Notes: generated by a model not told the origin, from the sequence alone. A stretch of 64,000 bases of DNA from Caldovatus aquaticus (GCF_019458025.1 NZ_JAHZUY010000004.1:62001-126000); one strand, 5' to 3'; numbered from the stretch's first letter, positions 7,837 to 18,144 are shown. Numbers and translations: made by a program.

Positions 7837-8871
7837 ATGATCTTCCGTCAGCTCTTCGACCCGGTCTCCTGCACCTACACCTACCTGCTCGCCAGCCGCC
7901 GCGGCGGGGAGGCGCTGATCCTGGATCCGGTGCTCGAGCGGGTAGACCGCTACCTCCAGCTCATCGAGGAGCTCGGCCTCAGGCTGGTCAAGGCGGTGGA
8001 CACCCATCTTCATGCCGACCACATCACCGGCCTCGGTGCGCTGCGCGACCGCACGCGCTGCATCACCGTGATGGGCGAGCGGAGCGGCGTGGACGTCGTC
8101 TCCATGCGCGTGCGCGACGGCGAGACGCTGGATATCGAGGGGATCACCCTCGGCGTGATCTACACGCCCGGGCACACGGATGATTCCTACTGCTTCACCC
8201 TGCCCGACCGCGTCTTCACCGGCGACACGCTGCTGATCCGCGGCACCGGGCGCACCGATTTCCAGAACGGGGATCCGCGCGCGCAGTACGAGTCGATCTT
8301 CAACCGCCTTCTCAGGCTGCCGGACGAGACCCTCGTCTATCCCGCCCACGACTACAAGGGCGACACGGTGAGCACCATCGGCGAGGAGCGGGCGCACAAC
8401 CCGCGCCTCCAGGTCCGCTCCGTCGAGGAGTACGCGGACCTGATGAACAACCTGAAGCTCGCCAACCCGAGGATGATGGACGTGGCGGTGCCGGCGAACA
8501 TGCGCCAGGGCCTGAACCAGGAGGAGGTCGCGCGGCGCGGCTGGGCGGTGGGCGCGCGGGAGGCGTTGGCCCTGCTCGGCCAGCCCGGCGTGGCGCTGGT
8601 GGACCTGCGCGAGCGCGGCGAGCGCGAGCGGCACGGCGCGATACCCGGTGCGCTGCACGTGCCCTATCAGGACCTGCAGGAGGGCATCCGGCCCGGCGGC
8701 GTGCTGCACGAGGCCGCCTCCGCCGCCGGCAAGCGCCTGGTGTTCTACTGCGCCTTCGGCGAACGGTCGGCGATGGCGGTGCAGACGGCGCAGGATGCGG
8801 GCCTCACCGCCTCCTGCCACCTCCACGGCGGGCTCGCCGCGTGGAAGAAGGCGGGCGGGCCGCTGGCCTGA
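7837..8871 (+). CDS. Persulfide dioxygenase-rhodanese fusion (ETHE1-like MBL fold)
   Basis: This 344-aa protein has an N-terminal metallo-beta-lactamase domain of the ETHE1/Blh class with metal ligands THLHADH (H57, H59, D61, H62), H113 in PGHTDDSY, D130 in FTGDTLL and H171 in PAHDYKG. A C-terminal rhodanese domain (about 235-344) has active-site C305 in FYCAFGERS. Family members oxidise glutathione persulfide to sulfite, and the fused rhodanese handles sulfane sulfur, so this is a sulfide detoxification enzyme. A strong ribosome site (GAGGGAGGAG) lies a few bases before ATG 7837. It has no sulfide:quinone reductase partner nearby. Confidence 0.9.
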   Translation: MIFRQLFDPVSCTYTYLLASRRGGEALILDPVLERVDRYLQLIEELGLRLVKAVDTHLHADHITGLGALRDRTRCITVMGERSGVDVVSMRVRDGETLDIEGITLGVIYTPGHTDDSYCFTLPDRVFTGDTLLIRGTGRTDFQNGDPRAQYESIFNRLLRLPDETLVYPAHDYKGDTVSTIGEERAHNPRLQVRSVEEYADLMNNLKLANPRMMDVAVPANMRQGLNQEEVARRGWAVGAREALALLGQPGVALVDLRERGERERHGAIPGALHVPYQDLQEGIRPGGVLHEAASAAGKRLVFYCAFGERSAMAVQTAQDAGLTASCHLHGGLAAWKKAGGPLA

Positions 8872-8969
8872 GGCGGAGGCCTCCTCCCCGCGGAGGCGGC
8901 GCGGCACCGCTTGCCCCGCCCCCGGCCCCTGATAGGCTCGGCCCCGCCGCAGGCGGGAGGAGGCGAACG

Positions 8970-9368
8970 ATGGCGAAGGGCGAACTCTACGAGAAGGGAC
9001 GCGAGGTCCGCCGCCAGCTCCTGGGCGAGGCATTCGTCGAGCGGATGAATGCCGCCGTCTATGACGATCCGCTCATGGAAGGGTTCGCCGAGTACACCGC
9101 CGAGGCGGTGTTCGGGATGCTCTGGACGCGACCTGGACTCGACATGAAGACCCGGGCCCTGATCTGCGTCGTCTCCGACACGGCGACAGGCGCCTGGCCG
9201 GAGCTCGCGCTGCATCTGCGCATGGCGCGGCGCCAGGGCTGGACCGAACAGGAGCTGGCGGAGGCGCTGCTGCACCTCTCCGGCTACATCGGCGTCCCCC
9301 CGGTGCGCGAGGCGCTGATCGTGGCGAAGAAGGTCTTCGCCGAGATGCGCGCCGAGGAGAAGGGGTAG
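8970..9368 (+). CDS. Carboxymuconolactone decarboxylase family protein
   Basis: This 132-aa all-helical protein has the CMD/AhpD core: MKTRALICVVSDTATG, then ELALHLRMARRQGWTEQELAEALLHLSGYIG. Length and the RxALI...ELxxH pattern match the single-domain PcaC-like branch. The AhpD CxxC redox pair is absent. A GGAGGAGGC ribosome site precedes ATG 8970. PcaC decarboxylates 4-carboxymuconolactone in aromatic catabolism, but no pca neighbours are present, so the substrate is open. Confidence 0.75.
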   Translation: MAKGELYEKGREVRRQLLGEAFVERMNAAVYDDPLMEGFAEYTAEAVFGMLWTRPGLDMKTRALICVVSDTATGAWPELALHLRMARRQGWTEQELAEALLHLSGYIGVPPVREALIVAKKVFAEMRAEEKG

Positions 9369-9371
9369 CCG

Positions 9372-9397
9372 CCCGCCGGTCCTCGCCGGCCGGCGGG
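9372..9397. terminator. Bidirectional hairpin between convergent genes
   Basis: CCCGCCGG at 9372-9379 and CCGGCGGG at 9390-9397 make a perfect 8-bp stem with a 10-base loop in the 38-base gap between the CMD gene and lolD, which converge. No T-tract is present. Confidence 0.45.
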
Positions 9398-9406
9398 AGC
9401 GGCCGC

Positions 9407-10093
9407 TCAGGCGGGCACCAGCCGGCCGTCGCGCAGGGTCACGACGCGGTCCATCCGGCGCGCGAGCTCCGGGTTGTGCGTCGCGACCAGCGCCGCGACT
9501 CTCCGGTTGCGCACCGCATCGAGCAGCTCGGAGAACACGCGGTCGGAGGTGGCGACATCGAGATTGCCGGTCGGCTCGTCGGCGAGCAGGACGCGCGGGG
9601 CGTTGGCCAGCGCGCGGGCGATCGCGACGCGCTGCTGCTCGCCGCCGGAGAGCCGGCCGGGCCGGTGGTGCTCGCGCCCCTGCAGGCCGAAGGCGGCGAG
9701 CAGGGCGCGCGCGCGTTCCCGGGCGGCGGCGCGCGGCGTGCCGGCGGCGAGCTGCGGGAGGACGACGTTCTCCTCGGCCGTGAACTCCGGCAGCAGGTGG
9801 TGGAACTGGTAGACGAAGCCGATGGTGGAACGCCGGATCGCGGTGCGCGCGTCGTCGGGCAAGCGCCCGGCCGCCCGGCCCTCGACGAAGACCTCGCCGC
9901 CGTCCGGCTTCTCGAGCAGGCCGGCGAGGTGCAGCAGCGTGGACTTGCCGGCGCCGGAGGGGGCGACGAGGGCGACGATCTCGCCCGCCTGCAGCGTCAG
10001 GTCGGCGCCGGTGAGCACCGGCAGCTCGCCTGCCTCGGTGCGGTAGCGGCGCTCCACCGCCGCGAGGCGGAGCGGCGGCGCGGCGTCACTCAC
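9407..10093 (-). CDS. lolD: Lipoprotein-release ABC transporter ATP-binding protein LolD
   Basis: This 228-aa ABC ATPase of the MacB/LolD type has Walker [10 protein letters not shown] (about 44-52; the usual first Gly is Ala), Q-loop [16 protein letters not shown], signature [15 protein letters not shown] and Walker [12 protein letters not shown]. The [11 protein letters not shown] stretch is typical of LolD. With LolC/E it extracts outer-membrane lipoproteins from the inner membrane and passes them to LolA. It starts with GTG at 10093, overlapping the end of the permease gene by eight bases, so the two are coupled. Confidence 0.92.
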   Translation of the reverse strand: MSDAAPPLRLAAVERRYRTEAGELPVLTGADLTLQAGEIVALVAPSGAGKSTLLHLAGLLEKPDGGEVFVEGRAAGRLPDDARTAIRRSTIGFVYQFHHLLPEFTAEENVVLPQLAAGTPRAAARERARALLAAFGLQGREHHRPGRLSGGEQQRVAIARALANAPRVLLADEPTGNLDVATSDRVFSELLDAVRNRRVAALVATHNPELARRMDRVVTLRDGRLVPA

Positions 10094-11378
10094 TGCGCAG
10101 CGCCTCCACCGGGTCGAGCCGCGCCGCCCGCCAGGCCGGATAGACCGAGGCGAGCAGGCTCAGGGCGAGGCTCATGGCGACGACCTCGGCCACCTCGCCC
10201 GGGTCGGTGATCGCGGGCAGGCGGGCGAGGAAATAGACCGTCGGGTCGAAGATCACGGTGCCGAGGATCCACTGCAGGAACTGGCGGATGTTCTCGATGT
10301 AGGCGCAGAACACCAGCCCGACCAGGAGCCCGGCCGCCGTCCCGATCACCCCGATCGCCGCGCCGGTCATGAGGAAGATGCGCATCACCGCGCCCTGCGT
10401 GGCGCCCACGGTGCGCAGCACGGCGATGTCCTTCCGCTTGTCCTTCACCAGCATCACCTGGGTGGTGACGATGTTGAACGCGGCGACCAGGATGATGAGC
10501 GAGAGGATGAGGAACATCACGTTCCGCTCGACCTGCACCGCCTGGAAGAAGGCATTGTTCGCCTCCTCCCAGGAGACGACGCGCACCCGCGGCCCGTTGG
10601 CGAAGGCGCGCTGGATGGCGCGCTGCACCTCGCGCACGCGGTCCGGGTTCTCGACGAAGACCTCGATCTGGGTCGCCGCGCCCTGGACCTGGAAGAAGAC
10701 CTGCGCGGCCTCGAGCGGGAGATAGACGAAGCTCGAATCGTACTCGTGCATCCCCGTGCTGAACAGCGCGACGACCTGGTAGGAGCGGATGCGCGGGACG
10801 GTGCCCATCACCGTGGTTCGCCCCTGGGGCGAGACCAAGGTGATGCGGTCGCCGACCGCCACGCGCATGCGGCTCGCGAGGCCGGTGCCGATGACGATCG
10901 CGTCCTCGCCCTCGAAGTCGCGCAGGTCGCCGGCGCGGATGTTGTCGGCGATGATGCGCTTCGCGCGCAGGTCCTCGGGACGGATGCCGCGGGCAAGGCC
11001 GCCGGAGGCCCCGCCGTAGTCGGAGGTGATCAGCGCCTGGCCCTCGACGATCGGCGTGGCGGCGGCGACGCCGGGGATGCCGCGGATGCGCTCGGCCATC
11101 GCGTCGAAACCGCGCGCCGGCCCCTCGGCGGCGAAGACGCCGATATGGCCGTTGAGGCCGAGGATGCGGCCGAGCAGCTCCTGGCGGAAGCCGTTCATCA
11201 CGCTCATCACGATGATGAGCGTGGCGACGCCGAGCGCGATGCCGATCAGGCTGAACCAGGCGTTGAACGAGACGAAGCGCTCGCCCGAGCGCGCGCGCAG
11301 GTAGCGCGCGGCGACGCTGCGCTCGAACGGGCCGAACATCCCGGCGGGCCGTGGCGCCGGCGGCCGGCTTGCGCGCAT
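10086..11378 (-). CDS. lolC: Lipoprotein-release ABC transporter permease LolC/LolE family
   Basis: This 430-aa protein has a transmembrane helix near the N terminus ([18 protein letters not shown]), a large periplasmic domain and three C-terminal helices, the LolC/LolE/FtsX layout. [19 protein letters not shown] and the C-terminal [18 protein letters not shown] are family hallmarks. Alphaproteobacteria often have a single LolC/E-type permease that works as a homodimer. ATG 11378 sits one base after the proS stop, arguing for coupling. An internal ATG at 11339 (MFGPFERSV) matches the usual family N terminus and may be the true start. Confidence 0.9.
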   Translation of the reverse strand: MRASRPPAPRPAGMFGPFERSVAARYLRARSGERFVSFNAWFSLIGIALGVATLIIVMSVMNGFRQELLGRILGLNGHIGVFAAEGPARGFDAMAERIRGIPGVAAATPIVEGQALITSDYGGASGGLARGIRPEDLRAKRIIADNIRAGDLRDFEGEDAIVIGTGLASRMRVAVGDRITLVSPQGRTTVMGTVPRIRSYQVVALFSTGMHEYDSSFVYLPLEAAQVFFQVQGAATQIEVFVENPDRVREVQRAIQRAFANGPRVRVVSWEEANNAFFQAVQVERNVMFLILSLIILVAAFNIVTTQVMLVKDKRKDIAVLRTVGATQGAVMRIFLMTGAAIGVIGTAAGLLVGLVFCAYIENIRQFLQWILGTVIFDPTVYFLARLPAITDPGEVAEVVAMSLALSLLASVYPAWRAARLDPVEALRSE

Positions 11379-11379
11379 C

Positions 11380-12693
11380 CTAGCCGCGGATCTTGGCGAC
11401 GGCGTCCTCGAGCGAGACCTCCTGCCGCTCGCCGGTCGCCCGCCGCTTCAGCTCGACGCGGCCCCTGGCCGCGCCGCGCGGGCCGACGATCGCCTGCCAG
11501 GGGAAGCCCATCAGGTCGGCGTCGGCGAACTTCACCCCGGCACGCTCGTCGCGGTCGTCATACACGACCTCGCCGCCGAGCGCGGCGTAGAGCCGCTCGC
11601 ACAGCGCGTCGCAGGCGGCCTCGCCGGGCTTGAGGTTCAGGATCGCCGCCGGCCAGGGCGCGACCGGATCGGGCCACTTGATCCCGGCCTCGTCGTGGTT
11701 GGCCTCGATGATGGCGCCGACCAGGCGCGAGACGCCGATGCCGTAGCTGCCCATCTCCGGCGTGACCGGCCGCCCGTCCGGCCCGGCGACGGTAAAGCCC
11801 ATGGCGGCGCTGTACTTGGTGCCGAAGTAGAAGATGTGGCCGACCTCGATGCCCCTGCCCTCGCGCCGGCGCTCCGGCGGCACCTTCTCCCACGCCGCCG
11901 GATCGTGCTTCTCGTCGGTCGCCGCGTACATCGAGGTGAGCAGCCCGGCGAAGCGGGCGAGGTCCTGCGGGTCCTCGTAGTCGTAGTCCGTGTGCTCCCA
12001 GTCGAGCGTCTCGAAGCCGGCGTCGTAGAACACCGCGCTCTCCCCGGTCTCGGCGAGGATGATGAACTCGTGGCTGAGGTCACCGCCGATCGGGCCGGTC
12101 TCGGCCGCCATCGGCACCGCCTTGAGGCCCATGCGCTGGAAGGTGCGCATGTAGGCGAGCATCATCGCCCGGTAGCTGCGGATCGCCCCCTCGCGGTCGA
12201 GGTCGAAGGAGTAGGCGTCCTTCATCAGGAACTCGCGGCCGCGCATCACCCCGAAGCGCGGCCTGACCTCGTCGCGGAACTTCCACTGGATGTGGTAGAG
12301 GATGCGCGGCAGGTCGCGGTAGCTCCTGGCGTAGGCCTTGAAGATGTCGGTCACCATCTCCTCGTTGGTGGGGCCGTAGAGCATCTCGCGGTCGTGGCGG
12401 TCGCGGATGCGCAGCATCTCCTTGCCGTAGTCGTCGTAGCGCCCGCTCTCGCGCCACAGCTCGGCCGGCTGGATGGTGGGCATCAGCATCTCCTGCGCCC
12501 CGGCGCGGTCCTGCTCCTCGCGCACGATCTGCTCGATGCGGCGCAGCACGCGCAGGCCGAGCGGCAGCCAGGCGTAGATGCCGGCGCTGGTCTGGCGGAT
12601 CATCCCGGCGCGCAGCATCAGGCGGTGCGAGGCGATCTGCGCCTCGGCGGGGGTCTCTTTCAGCGTGGGCAGGAAGGCGCGGGACAGGCGCAC
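11380..12693 (-). CDS. proS: Prolyl-tRNA synthetase, short alphaproteobacterial type
   Basis: This 437-aa class II synthetase charges tRNA-Pro. Motif 1 lies around [15 protein letters not shown], motif 2 around [17 protein letters not shown] and motif 3 in [14 protein letters not shown]. It lacks the roughly 180-residue editing insertion found in E. coli ProRS, as expected for the short type of alphaproteobacteria. It starts with GTG at 12693 ([13 protein letters not shown]), with GAGGAT about nine bases upstream. It is followed by lolC-lolD in a conserved order. Confidence 0.95.
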   Translation of the reverse strand: MRLSRAFLPTLKETPAEAQIASHRLMLRAGMIRQTSAGIYAWLPLGLRVLRRIEQIVREEQDRAGAQEMLMPTIQPAELWRESGRYDDYGKEMLRIRDRHDREMLYGPTNEEMVTDIFKAYARSYRDLPRILYHIQWKFRDEVRPRFGVMRGREFLMKDAYSFDLDREGAIRSYRAMMLAYMRTFQRMGLKAVPMAAETGPIGGDLSHEFIILAETGESAVFYDAGFETLDWEHTDYDYEDPQDLARFAGLLTSMYAATDEKHDPAAWEKVPPERRREGRGIEVGHIFYFGTKYSAAMGFTVAGPDGRPVTPEMGSYGIGVSRLVGAIIEANHDEAGIKWPDPVAPWPAAILNLKPGEAACDALCERLYAALGGEVVYDDRDERAGVKFADADLMGFPWQAIVGPRGAARGRVELKRRATGERQEVSLEDAVAKIRG

Positions 12694-12930
12694 GGCGGCA
12701 GGATCCTCGGAGCGGGAAGGCGCGCGAAAGTAAGGGCTGCGGCGCGGCAGGGCTAGACCGCCGCCTCCCCGGTGCCGGCGCCACCGGGAGACCGGGCGGC
12801 CCGTTCGCCTCCCGACTACGCTGCACCGCAGCAATTGTGTTCCCCGGACCGGCGGCCTGGCGCAATTCCTTGCAAAATTTCCGCCCCTTCCGCGAAAATA
12901 CCGCTTGGCCTGGGCCATCGTGCCCGTTAA
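12694..12930. other. Upstream region of proS
   Basis: No gene is seen here. The half nearer the terminator (about 12825-12930) is relatively AT-rich, with stretches such as AAAATTT, and is the likely promoter region for proS-lolC-lolD, although no clean -35/-10 pair was found. Confidence 0.4.
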
Positions 12931-12966
12931 GAAAAATTGGGCCACTTCCCAGGAGGGAAGCGGCCC
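12931..12966 (-). terminator. Intrinsic terminator for the nuo...rnj-DUF1467 transcript
   Basis: Read on the minus strand, an 11-bp stem with one mismatch (GGGCC.GCTTCCC against GGGAAG.GGCCC, loop TCCT; bases 12966-12939) runs straight into AATTTTTCTTAA (12938-12927). This is the best rho-independent terminator in the window. It lies about 185 bases beyond the DUF1467 stop, closing the long minus-strand series. Confidence 0.8.
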
Positions 12967-13150
12967 GAGTTTAGGGAGGAAACGCCAGTCACACGGCAGG
13001 AAGGGCGAATGCCCTTCCCGTCGGAGATCATGGCGCGTTCCAGGAATGCGGTTCAACCGGCTTGACTGCTGTCCCAAGCCGGAAAATTGAGCCGCGGGAC
13101 ATGGTTTGCCAAGGGATGAGGCGAGTATCGCCCAAAGCGCCGGCATCTGC
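12967..13150 (-). ncRNA. Candidate structured RNA between DUF1467 and the terminator
   Basis: Between the DUF1467 stop and the intrinsic terminator lie three further stem-loops: CCGGCTTG/CAAGCCGG (13057-13082, 10-base loop), GGAAGGGC/GCCCTTCC (12999-13018, 4-base loop, extendable past one mismatch to 12994-13023) and GGCGA/TCGCC (13120-13132). With the terminator this gives four hairpins in about 200 bases. It may be a structured 3' UTR, a 3'-derived sRNA or an independent sRNA. It does not match tRNA, and I could not match it to RNase P, 6S or tmRNA by eye. Confidence 0.35.
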
Positions 13151-13414
13151 CTAATTGTCCGGCAGAGCCAGCCAGCCGCTGCGGAAGCTGAGCCAGTCGC
13201 TTTCGACCAGCGCATAGACCGCCAGCCAGATCAGCGCCGACACCAGCGTCGTGGCCAGCAGCTTGCGGCCAAGTCGCGGCTGGCGCGGGGCCCCGCGCCA
13301 GCCCCCCGCCGCGGGATCGCCCTCCGGGTCCGGCTGGGTGCCGACCGGCAGCACGGCGAACAGCGCAGTCCACCAGATCAGCAGATAGACGACGATCCCG
13401 GTGAACCAGGTCAT
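13151..13414 (-). CDS. DUF1467 family small membrane protein
   Basis: This 87-aa protein has two transmembrane helices (about residues 4-25 and 52-70) around a charged cytoplasmic or periplasmic loop. The opening [15 protein letters not shown] and the short length fit DUF1467, a family common in alphaproteobacteria next to the RNase J gene and proS. Function is unknown. It follows rnj by 27 bases and is the last gene before the terminator. Confidence 0.8.
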   Translation of the reverse strand: MTWFTGIVVYLLIWWTALFAVLPVGTQPDPEGDPAAGGWRGAPRQPRLGRKLLATTLVSALIWLAVYALVESDWLSFRSGWLALPDN

Positions 13415-13441
13415 GAAGCCCTCCTCCGCCGAGGGGCGCGG

Positions 13442-15103
13442 TCAAACCCGCAGCAGGTGCACCTCGACGGTCGGGCGCTTCCGCAGGCGGCGTCCGACCG
13501 CCTTGCGCAGCGCGCTCCGCGCGGCCTCGCGCAGCGCGTCGTCCTCGCGCTTGAGCGGGCCGGGCAGGTCGCCCACGGCGCGCGCCAGATCCGCCGCGAT
13601 CTGGGCCGGCTCCTCGTCGCCCGGGTCGAACAGGCCGGGCGCGGAGACGACGGGGCGGCCGACCACCCGCCCGGCTCCGTCCACCGCGAGCGAGGCCATG
13701 ACCACGCCGTGGAACAGCATCCGCTTGCGCGCCGCGAGCACGCCGCCCGAGAGCGGCAGCAGCCGGTCGCCGTCGAGTGCCAGGCGGCCGGTGGGCACGC
13801 CGTCCACCACCTCCGGGCGGCCGGGGGCAAGGCGCAGCACGTCCCCGTCCTCCACCAGGATCGGCGTCGCCCCGCATTCCCGCGCCAGCGCCGCGTGCTC
13901 GGAGAGGTGGCGCCATTCGCCGTGCACCGGCACGGCATAGCGCGGCTTCACCAGCGCGTAGAGCCGCTTCAGCTCGTCCCGCGCCGGGTGGCCGGAGACG
14001 TGGACCATGTGGTCCTCCGCCGTCATCACCCGGCAGCCGCGGCGCGCGAGGTCGTCCTGCAGGCGCAGGATCGCCCGCTCGTTTCCCGGAATGATGCGGG
14101 AGGAGAAGATCACCGTGTCCCCCTCCCCCAGGGCGATGTGCGGGTGGCTGTCGGCCGCGATCCTGGCGAGGGCCGAGCGCGGCTCGCCCTGGCTGCCCGT
14201 GCACAGGAGCAGCAGCGAATCGTCGGGCAGGTAGCCCGCTTCCTCCTCCGGCACGAAGGGCGGGACGTCGCTCAGGTAGCCGCATTCCCGCGCCGCCGCC
14301 TCGGCGTTGCGCAGCGAGCGGCCGAACAGGGCGACCTGGCGCCCCGCAGCCTGCGCCGCCCGCGCCACGCTCTCGATCCGGGCGATGTTGGTGGCGAAGC
14401 AGGTGACGGCGACCCGTCCCTTGAGGCTGCGGATGATGGCCGCGAGGTTGCGCCGCACCTCCGCTTCGCTGCCGGAATGGCCCTCGACCATGGCGTTGGT
14501 CGAATCGCAGACCATGGCGAGCACGCCACGCGCGCCGAGCCGGGCGAAGGCGGCCTCGTCGGTCGGAGGGCCGATCAGCGGGTCGGGGTCGAGCTTCCAG
14601 TCCCCGGTGTGGAGCACCGTGCCGTAGGGCGTGTGCAGGGCGAGCGCCTGCGCCTCCGGGATCGAGTGGGCGACGCGGAGGAACTCGAGCTCGAAGGGCG
14701 GCAGCGCAAGGCTGCCGGAGAGCGGGACGGTGGTGAGCGGGACCTGGCCGAGCAGCCCGACCTCGACGAGCTTGCGGCGCAGCACCGCCGAGACGAAGGG
14801 GCCGGCGAAGACCGGGCAGCGCAGCATCGGCCAGAGATGCGCCACCGCGCCGACATGGTCCTCGTGCGCATGGGTGACGATCAGGGCGAGGAGCTGGTCG
14901 CGCCGCTCGGCGAGCCAGGCGGGATCCGGCACCAGGACCTCGGCCTCCGGGTTCTCCGGACCGCCGAAGCCGATGCCGCAATCCACCGCGAGAAGCTTTC
15001 CGTCGCAGCGATAAACGTTGAGGTTGAGGCCGATCTCGCCCGTGCCGCCGAGGGGGATGAAGGCCAGATCGCCGGGGGGGGAACCGGTCGTGGAAGCGTC
15101 CAT
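13442..15103 (-). CDS. rnj: Ribonuclease J
   Basis: This 553-aa beta-CASP metallo-beta-lactamase nuclease carries out 5'-3' exo- and endonucleolytic RNA decay and rRNA maturation. The MBL core shows GGTGEIGLN and the zinc motif VTHAHEDHVGA, with LHTGDWKLD downstream. The beta-CASP part has CDSTNAM, CFATNIARI, CTGSQGEPRSAL and FSSRIIPGNE. The HVSGHPARDELK motif and PVHGEWRHL are RNase J hallmarks. The length matches alphaproteobacterial members. It sits 12 bases after coaX, in an order (coaX-rnj-DUF1467-proS) often seen in this class. Confidence 0.95.
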   Translation of the reverse strand: MDASTTGSPPGDLAFIPLGGTGEIGLNLNVYRCDGKLLAVDCGIGFGGPENPEAEVLVPDPAWLAERRDQLLALIVTHAHEDHVGAVAHLWPMLRCPVFAGPFVSAVLRRKLVEVGLLGQVPLTTVPLSGSLALPPFELEFLRVAHSIPEAQALALHTPYGTVLHTGDWKLDPDPLIGPPTDEAAFARLGARGVLAMVCDSTNAMVEGHSGSEAEVRRNLAAIIRSLKGRVAVTCFATNIARIESVARAAQAAGRQVALFGRSLRNAEAAARECGYLSDVPPFVPEEEAGYLPDDSLLLLCTGSQGEPRSALARIAADSHPHIALGEGDTVIFSSRIIPGNERAILRLQDDLARRGCRVMTAEDHMVHVSGHPARDELKRLYALVKPRYAVPVHGEWRHLSEHAALARECGATPILVEDGDVLRLAPGRPEVVDGVPTGRLALDGDRLLPLSGGVLAARKRMLFHGVVMASLAVDGAGRVVGRPVVSAPGLFDPGDEEPAQIAADLARAVGDLPGPLKREDDALREAARSALRKAVGRRLRKRPTVEVHLLRV

Positions 15104-15115
15104 TGCGGAATGGTG

Positions 15116-15919
15116 TTACGCGTGATCGCGCTGGGCGGTTCTTGGCAACATGGGGATAGGGTTGCGTTCCGCCAACAGCCGCAGCCCTTCGAGCGTGATG
15201 TCGGGATCGGTGCGCTCGATCACCAGCGTGCCCTCGGCGAAGAGGGGCGCGAGGCCGCCGGTGGCGATCACCTTCATGGGCCGGCCGAACTCGGCCCGGA
15301 TGCGCGCCACCAGGCCCTCGATCAGCCCGACATAGCCCCAGTAGATGCCGCTCTGCATGGCCGGGACGGTGGCGCGGCCGATCGCCGCCTGCGGCCGGCC
15401 GATGCCGATCCGCGGCAGCCGGGCCGCCGCCTGGTGCAGCGCCTCGATCGAGAGGTTGATGCCCGGGGCGATGGCGCCGCCGAGATAGCTGCCGTCCTCG
15501 TCCACCACGTCGAAGGTGGTGGCGGTGCCGAAGTCGATGACGATCAGCGGGCCGCGGTAGTGGTGATGCGAGGCGAGGGCGTTGAGCAGCCGGTCGGCGC
15601 CGACCTCCTCCGGATTCAGCACCTTGATGGCGAAGCCCCAATCGAGCCCGGCACGCGCCACCAGCGGCTCGCAATGGAACCATTCGCGGACGAGCCGACG
15701 CAGGTTGTAGAGCGCGGCCGGCACCACGGTGCCGATCACGCAGCGGTCTATGTCGGCGGGCTGCAGCCCCGCATGCTGCAGCAGGGCCAGCAGCCAGACC
15801 GCGTATTCGTCGCTGGTCCGGTCGGCCCGCGTCGCGACGCGCCAGCGGCCGCGCCACTCCGTGCCGTCGTGCACGGCGAAGACGATGTTGGTGTTGCCCG
15901 CATCCACCGCGAGAAGCAT
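15116..15919 (-). CDS. coaX: Type III pantothenate kinase
   Basis: This 267-aa enzyme of the ASKHA fold performs the first step of coenzyme A synthesis, phosphorylating pantothenate. Diagnostic motifs are the N-terminal [10 protein letters not shown] phosphate loop, [10 protein letters not shown] and [11 protein letters not shown]. CoaX needs a monovalent cation and is insensitive to CoA feedback. It starts three bases after the birA stop, so the two are likely coupled. Confidence 0.95.
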   Translation of the reverse strand: MLLAVDAGNTNIVFAVHDGTEWRGRWRVATRADRTSDEYAVWLLALLQHAGLQPADIDRCVIGTVVPAALYNLRRLVREWFHCEPLVARAGLDWGFAIKVLNPEEVGADRLLNALASHHHYRGPLIVIDFGTATTFDVVDEDGSYLGGAIAPGINLSIEALHQAAARLPRIGIGRPQAAIGRATVPAMQSGIYWGYVGLIEGLVARIRAEFGRPMKVIATGGLAPLFAEGTLVIERTDPDITLEGLRLLAERNPIPMLPRTAQRDHA

Positions 15920-15922
15920 GGG

Positions 15923-16690
15923 TCAGACCGCCTCCACCTCGCCCGTCCGCACCGCGCGGATGCCGCCGTCGGGGCCGGCGAGCAGCAGGCTGCCATCCTC
16001 GCCGAGCCCTGCAAAGGCGCCTGCCGCCCCGCCGACGGCGAGCGGCGTGCCGAGCCGTGGCCCCCGTGCCAGCCAGGCCTCGCGGACCGGTGCGAAGCCC
16101 TGATGCGCCAGGATCCGCCGCCAGCGGTCGAGGGCGGAGAGGAGCGCCGCTGCGCAGGCCTCCGGCGCCGGTGGCGGCGCGGCGCCGAGGGCTGCGAGCG
16201 AGGAGGTCGGCCGGCCGTCGGGCAGGACCGGGGCGTAGGCGAGGTTCGCGCCGATGCCGAGGGCGAGCCAGGCCGCGCCGCCGCCCGGCCGCGTCGCCGC
16301 CTCGGCGAGGATTCCCGCGAGCTTGGCGCCCTCCTCGCCGGCCAGCACGTCGTTCGGCCATTTGAGCCGGAGCGGCGGCGCCCCCGGCGGCAGATGCGGC
16401 GCCAGTACCTCGATCAGCGCCACCGCCGCGAGCAGCGCCCAGCGCGTCGCGTGCCGCACGGGCCCGCCCGGGCGCAGCAGGACCGAGAGGTGCAGGTTGC
16501 CGGGAGGCGATTCCCAGCCGCGCCCCTCCCTTCCCCGCCCCGCCGTCTGGCGCCGGGCGAGCACGGCCAGCCCCTCCGGCTCCCCGGCCTCCGCGGCGCG
16601 GAGGACCGCGTCCTGGGTGCTCGGCAACTCCTCATGCACCCGCAGCCGCCAGACCGGCGCGGCGGAGCGCGGCGGCGGCCGCGCCGTCAC
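15923..16690 (-). CDS. birA: Biotin-[acetyl-CoA-carboxylase] ligase
   Basis: This 255-aa protein is the catalytic part of BirA without the N-terminal repressor helix-turn-helix, as is usual in alphaproteobacteria. It shows LPSTQD, the biotinyl-AMP loop [23 protein letters not shown] and a small C-terminal beta-barrel. It attaches biotin to the carboxyl carrier protein. The GTG start at 16690 overlaps the nuoN stop by four bases (GTGA), tying it into the nuo transcript. Confidence 0.92.
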   Translation of the reverse strand: MTARPPPRSAAPVWRLRVHEELPSTQDAVLRAAEAGEPEGLAVLARRQTAGRGREGRGWESPPGNLHLSVLLRPGGPVRHATRWALLAAVALIEVLAPHLPPGAPPLRLKWPNDVLAGEEGAKLAGILAEAATRPGGGAAWLALGIGANLAYAPVLPDGRPTSSLAALGAAPPPAPEACAAALLSALDRWRRILAHQGFAPVREAWLARGPRLGTPLAVGGAAGAFAGLGEDGSLLLAGPDGGIRAVRTGEVEAV

Positions 16691-18144
16691 CCCGCGATCG
16701 CCGCGACCGCGGCCTGCGCCGCGGCGAGAAGCGGCCCCGGCGCGACGGAGAACAGGGCGGTGAACAGGCCGGTCGCCGCCATCACCACGGTGAGGCTCGC
16801 CGGCCGGGCGTCGAGCGCGCCTGCCGCGCCCGGCGCATCGAAAAACATGACGCGCACGATCCGCACGTAATAGTAGGCCGCGACCACGCTGGTGAGCACG
16901 CCGATGACCGCGAGCCAGACATAGCCGCCCTCGATCGCCGCGCGGAACACGAAGAGCTTCGACCAGAAGCCCGCGAGCGGGGGCACGCCGGCCATGGCGA
17001 ACATGAAGACCAGCATCCACACCGCCATGCCGATGTCGCTGCGCGCCAGGCCCGCGAGGTCCTCGATCTCCTCGACCGGCCTGCCCCGGCGCCGCATCGC
17101 CGCAAGCACCGCAAAGGCGCCGATCGTCATCAGCAGGTAGATCGCCATGTAGAACAGCAGGGCGCGCACCCCCTCGCTGCGCACCGCCGGATCCGCCGAG
17201 GCCGCGGCCACCAGGCCGATCAGCGCGTAGCCGACGTTGCCGATCGAGGAGTAGGCCATCAGCCGCTTGATGTTGCGCTGGCCGATCGCTGCGAAGGCGC
17301 CGAGGATCATGGATCCGGCCGATACCAGCCACAGCACCTGCCCCCACTGCGCGCTGAGCTCGCCGAAAGGCTGCGTCAGCACGCGCGTCAGCAGCGCGAC
17401 CGCGGCAAGCTTCGGGGCCGAGGCGAAGAAGGCCGTGACCGGCGTCGGCGCCCCCTCGTAGACGTCCGGCGCCCACATGTGGAACGGCACCGCCGAAATC
17501 TTGAAGGCGAGCCCGGCGAGGACGAAGACGAGGGCCGTGACCAGGCCGAGCGAGGCGGCATGCTCCGCCGTCAGCGCCTCCGCAAGCCGGTCGAAGCTGG
17601 TCGTGCCGACGAAGCCGTACACCAGGCTCATGCCGTAGAGCAGCAGGCCGGAGGCGAGCGCGCCGAGGACGAAGTACTTCAGACCGGCTTCCGCCGAGCG
17701 TTCGGAGTCCCGGTTGAAGGCTGCGAGGACGTAGGCGGCGAGCGACTGCAGCTCGAGCCCGAGATACAGCGTCATCAGGTCGTTCGCCGAGACCATCAGC
17801 ATCATGCCGATCGCGGCGAAAAGAATGAGGACCGGATACTCGAAGCGCGCGAGGTCGCGGTCGGTCTGGTTGAAGTCGAGGGCGAGCGTCAGCGCGAGCG
17901 CCGCGCCGATCAGCACCAGCACCTTGGAGAAGCGCGCGAAGGCGTCGGACACGTACTGTCCAGCCAGGGCGGCGCCGTCTCCCTGCCCGAGCACCAGCAC
18001 GCCGGCGAGCACCAGCGCCCCGATCACTGCCATCGAGATCGGGAAGAACATGTCGTGCCGTCGCGGCAGCACGCCGGCGCCGAGAATGGCCAGGCCGGCG
18101 CAGGCGAGCGCCGCTTCCGGCAGCGCGAGCGTCCAGTTCATCAT
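16687..18144 (-). CDS. nuoN: NADH-quinone oxidoreductase subunit N
   Basis: This 485-aa antiporter-like membrane subunit of complex I has about 14 transmembrane helices. It keeps the conserved glutamate region [49 protein letters not shown] and [10 protein letters not shown]. It forms one of the proton channels in the membrane arm. Two adjacent ATGs (18144, 18141) are available. The start overlaps the nuoM stop. Confidence 0.96.
   Translation of the reverse strand: MMNWTLALPEAALACAGLAILGAGVLPRRHDMFFPISMAVIGALVLAGVLVLGQGDGAALAGQYVSDAFARFSKVLVLIGAALALTLALDFNQTDRDLARFEYPVLILFAAIGMMLMVSANDLMTLYLGLELQSLAAYVLAAFNRDSERSAEAGLKYFVLGALASGLLLYGMSLVYGFVGTTSFDRLAEALTAEHAASLGLVTALVFVLAGLAFKISAVPFHMWAPDVYEGAPTPVTAFFASAPKLAAVALLTRVLTQPFGELSAQWGQVLWLVSAGSMILGAFAAIGQRNIKRLMAYSSIGNVGYALIGLVAAASADPAVRSEGVRALLFYMAIYLLMTIGAFAVLAAMRRRGRPVEEIEDLAGLARSDIGMAVWMLVFMFAMAGVPPLAGFWSKLFVFRAAIEGGYVWLAVIGVLTSVVAAYYYVRIVRVMFFDAPGAAGALDARPASLTVVMAATGLFTALFSVAPGPLLAAAQAAVAAIAG

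Noticed and set aside
13040-13085. A T-arm-like GGTTCAACC sequence suggesting a tRNA or tmRNA end
   Set aside because: No acceptor, D-arm or anticodon arm can be built around it; it is part of a simple stem-loop.
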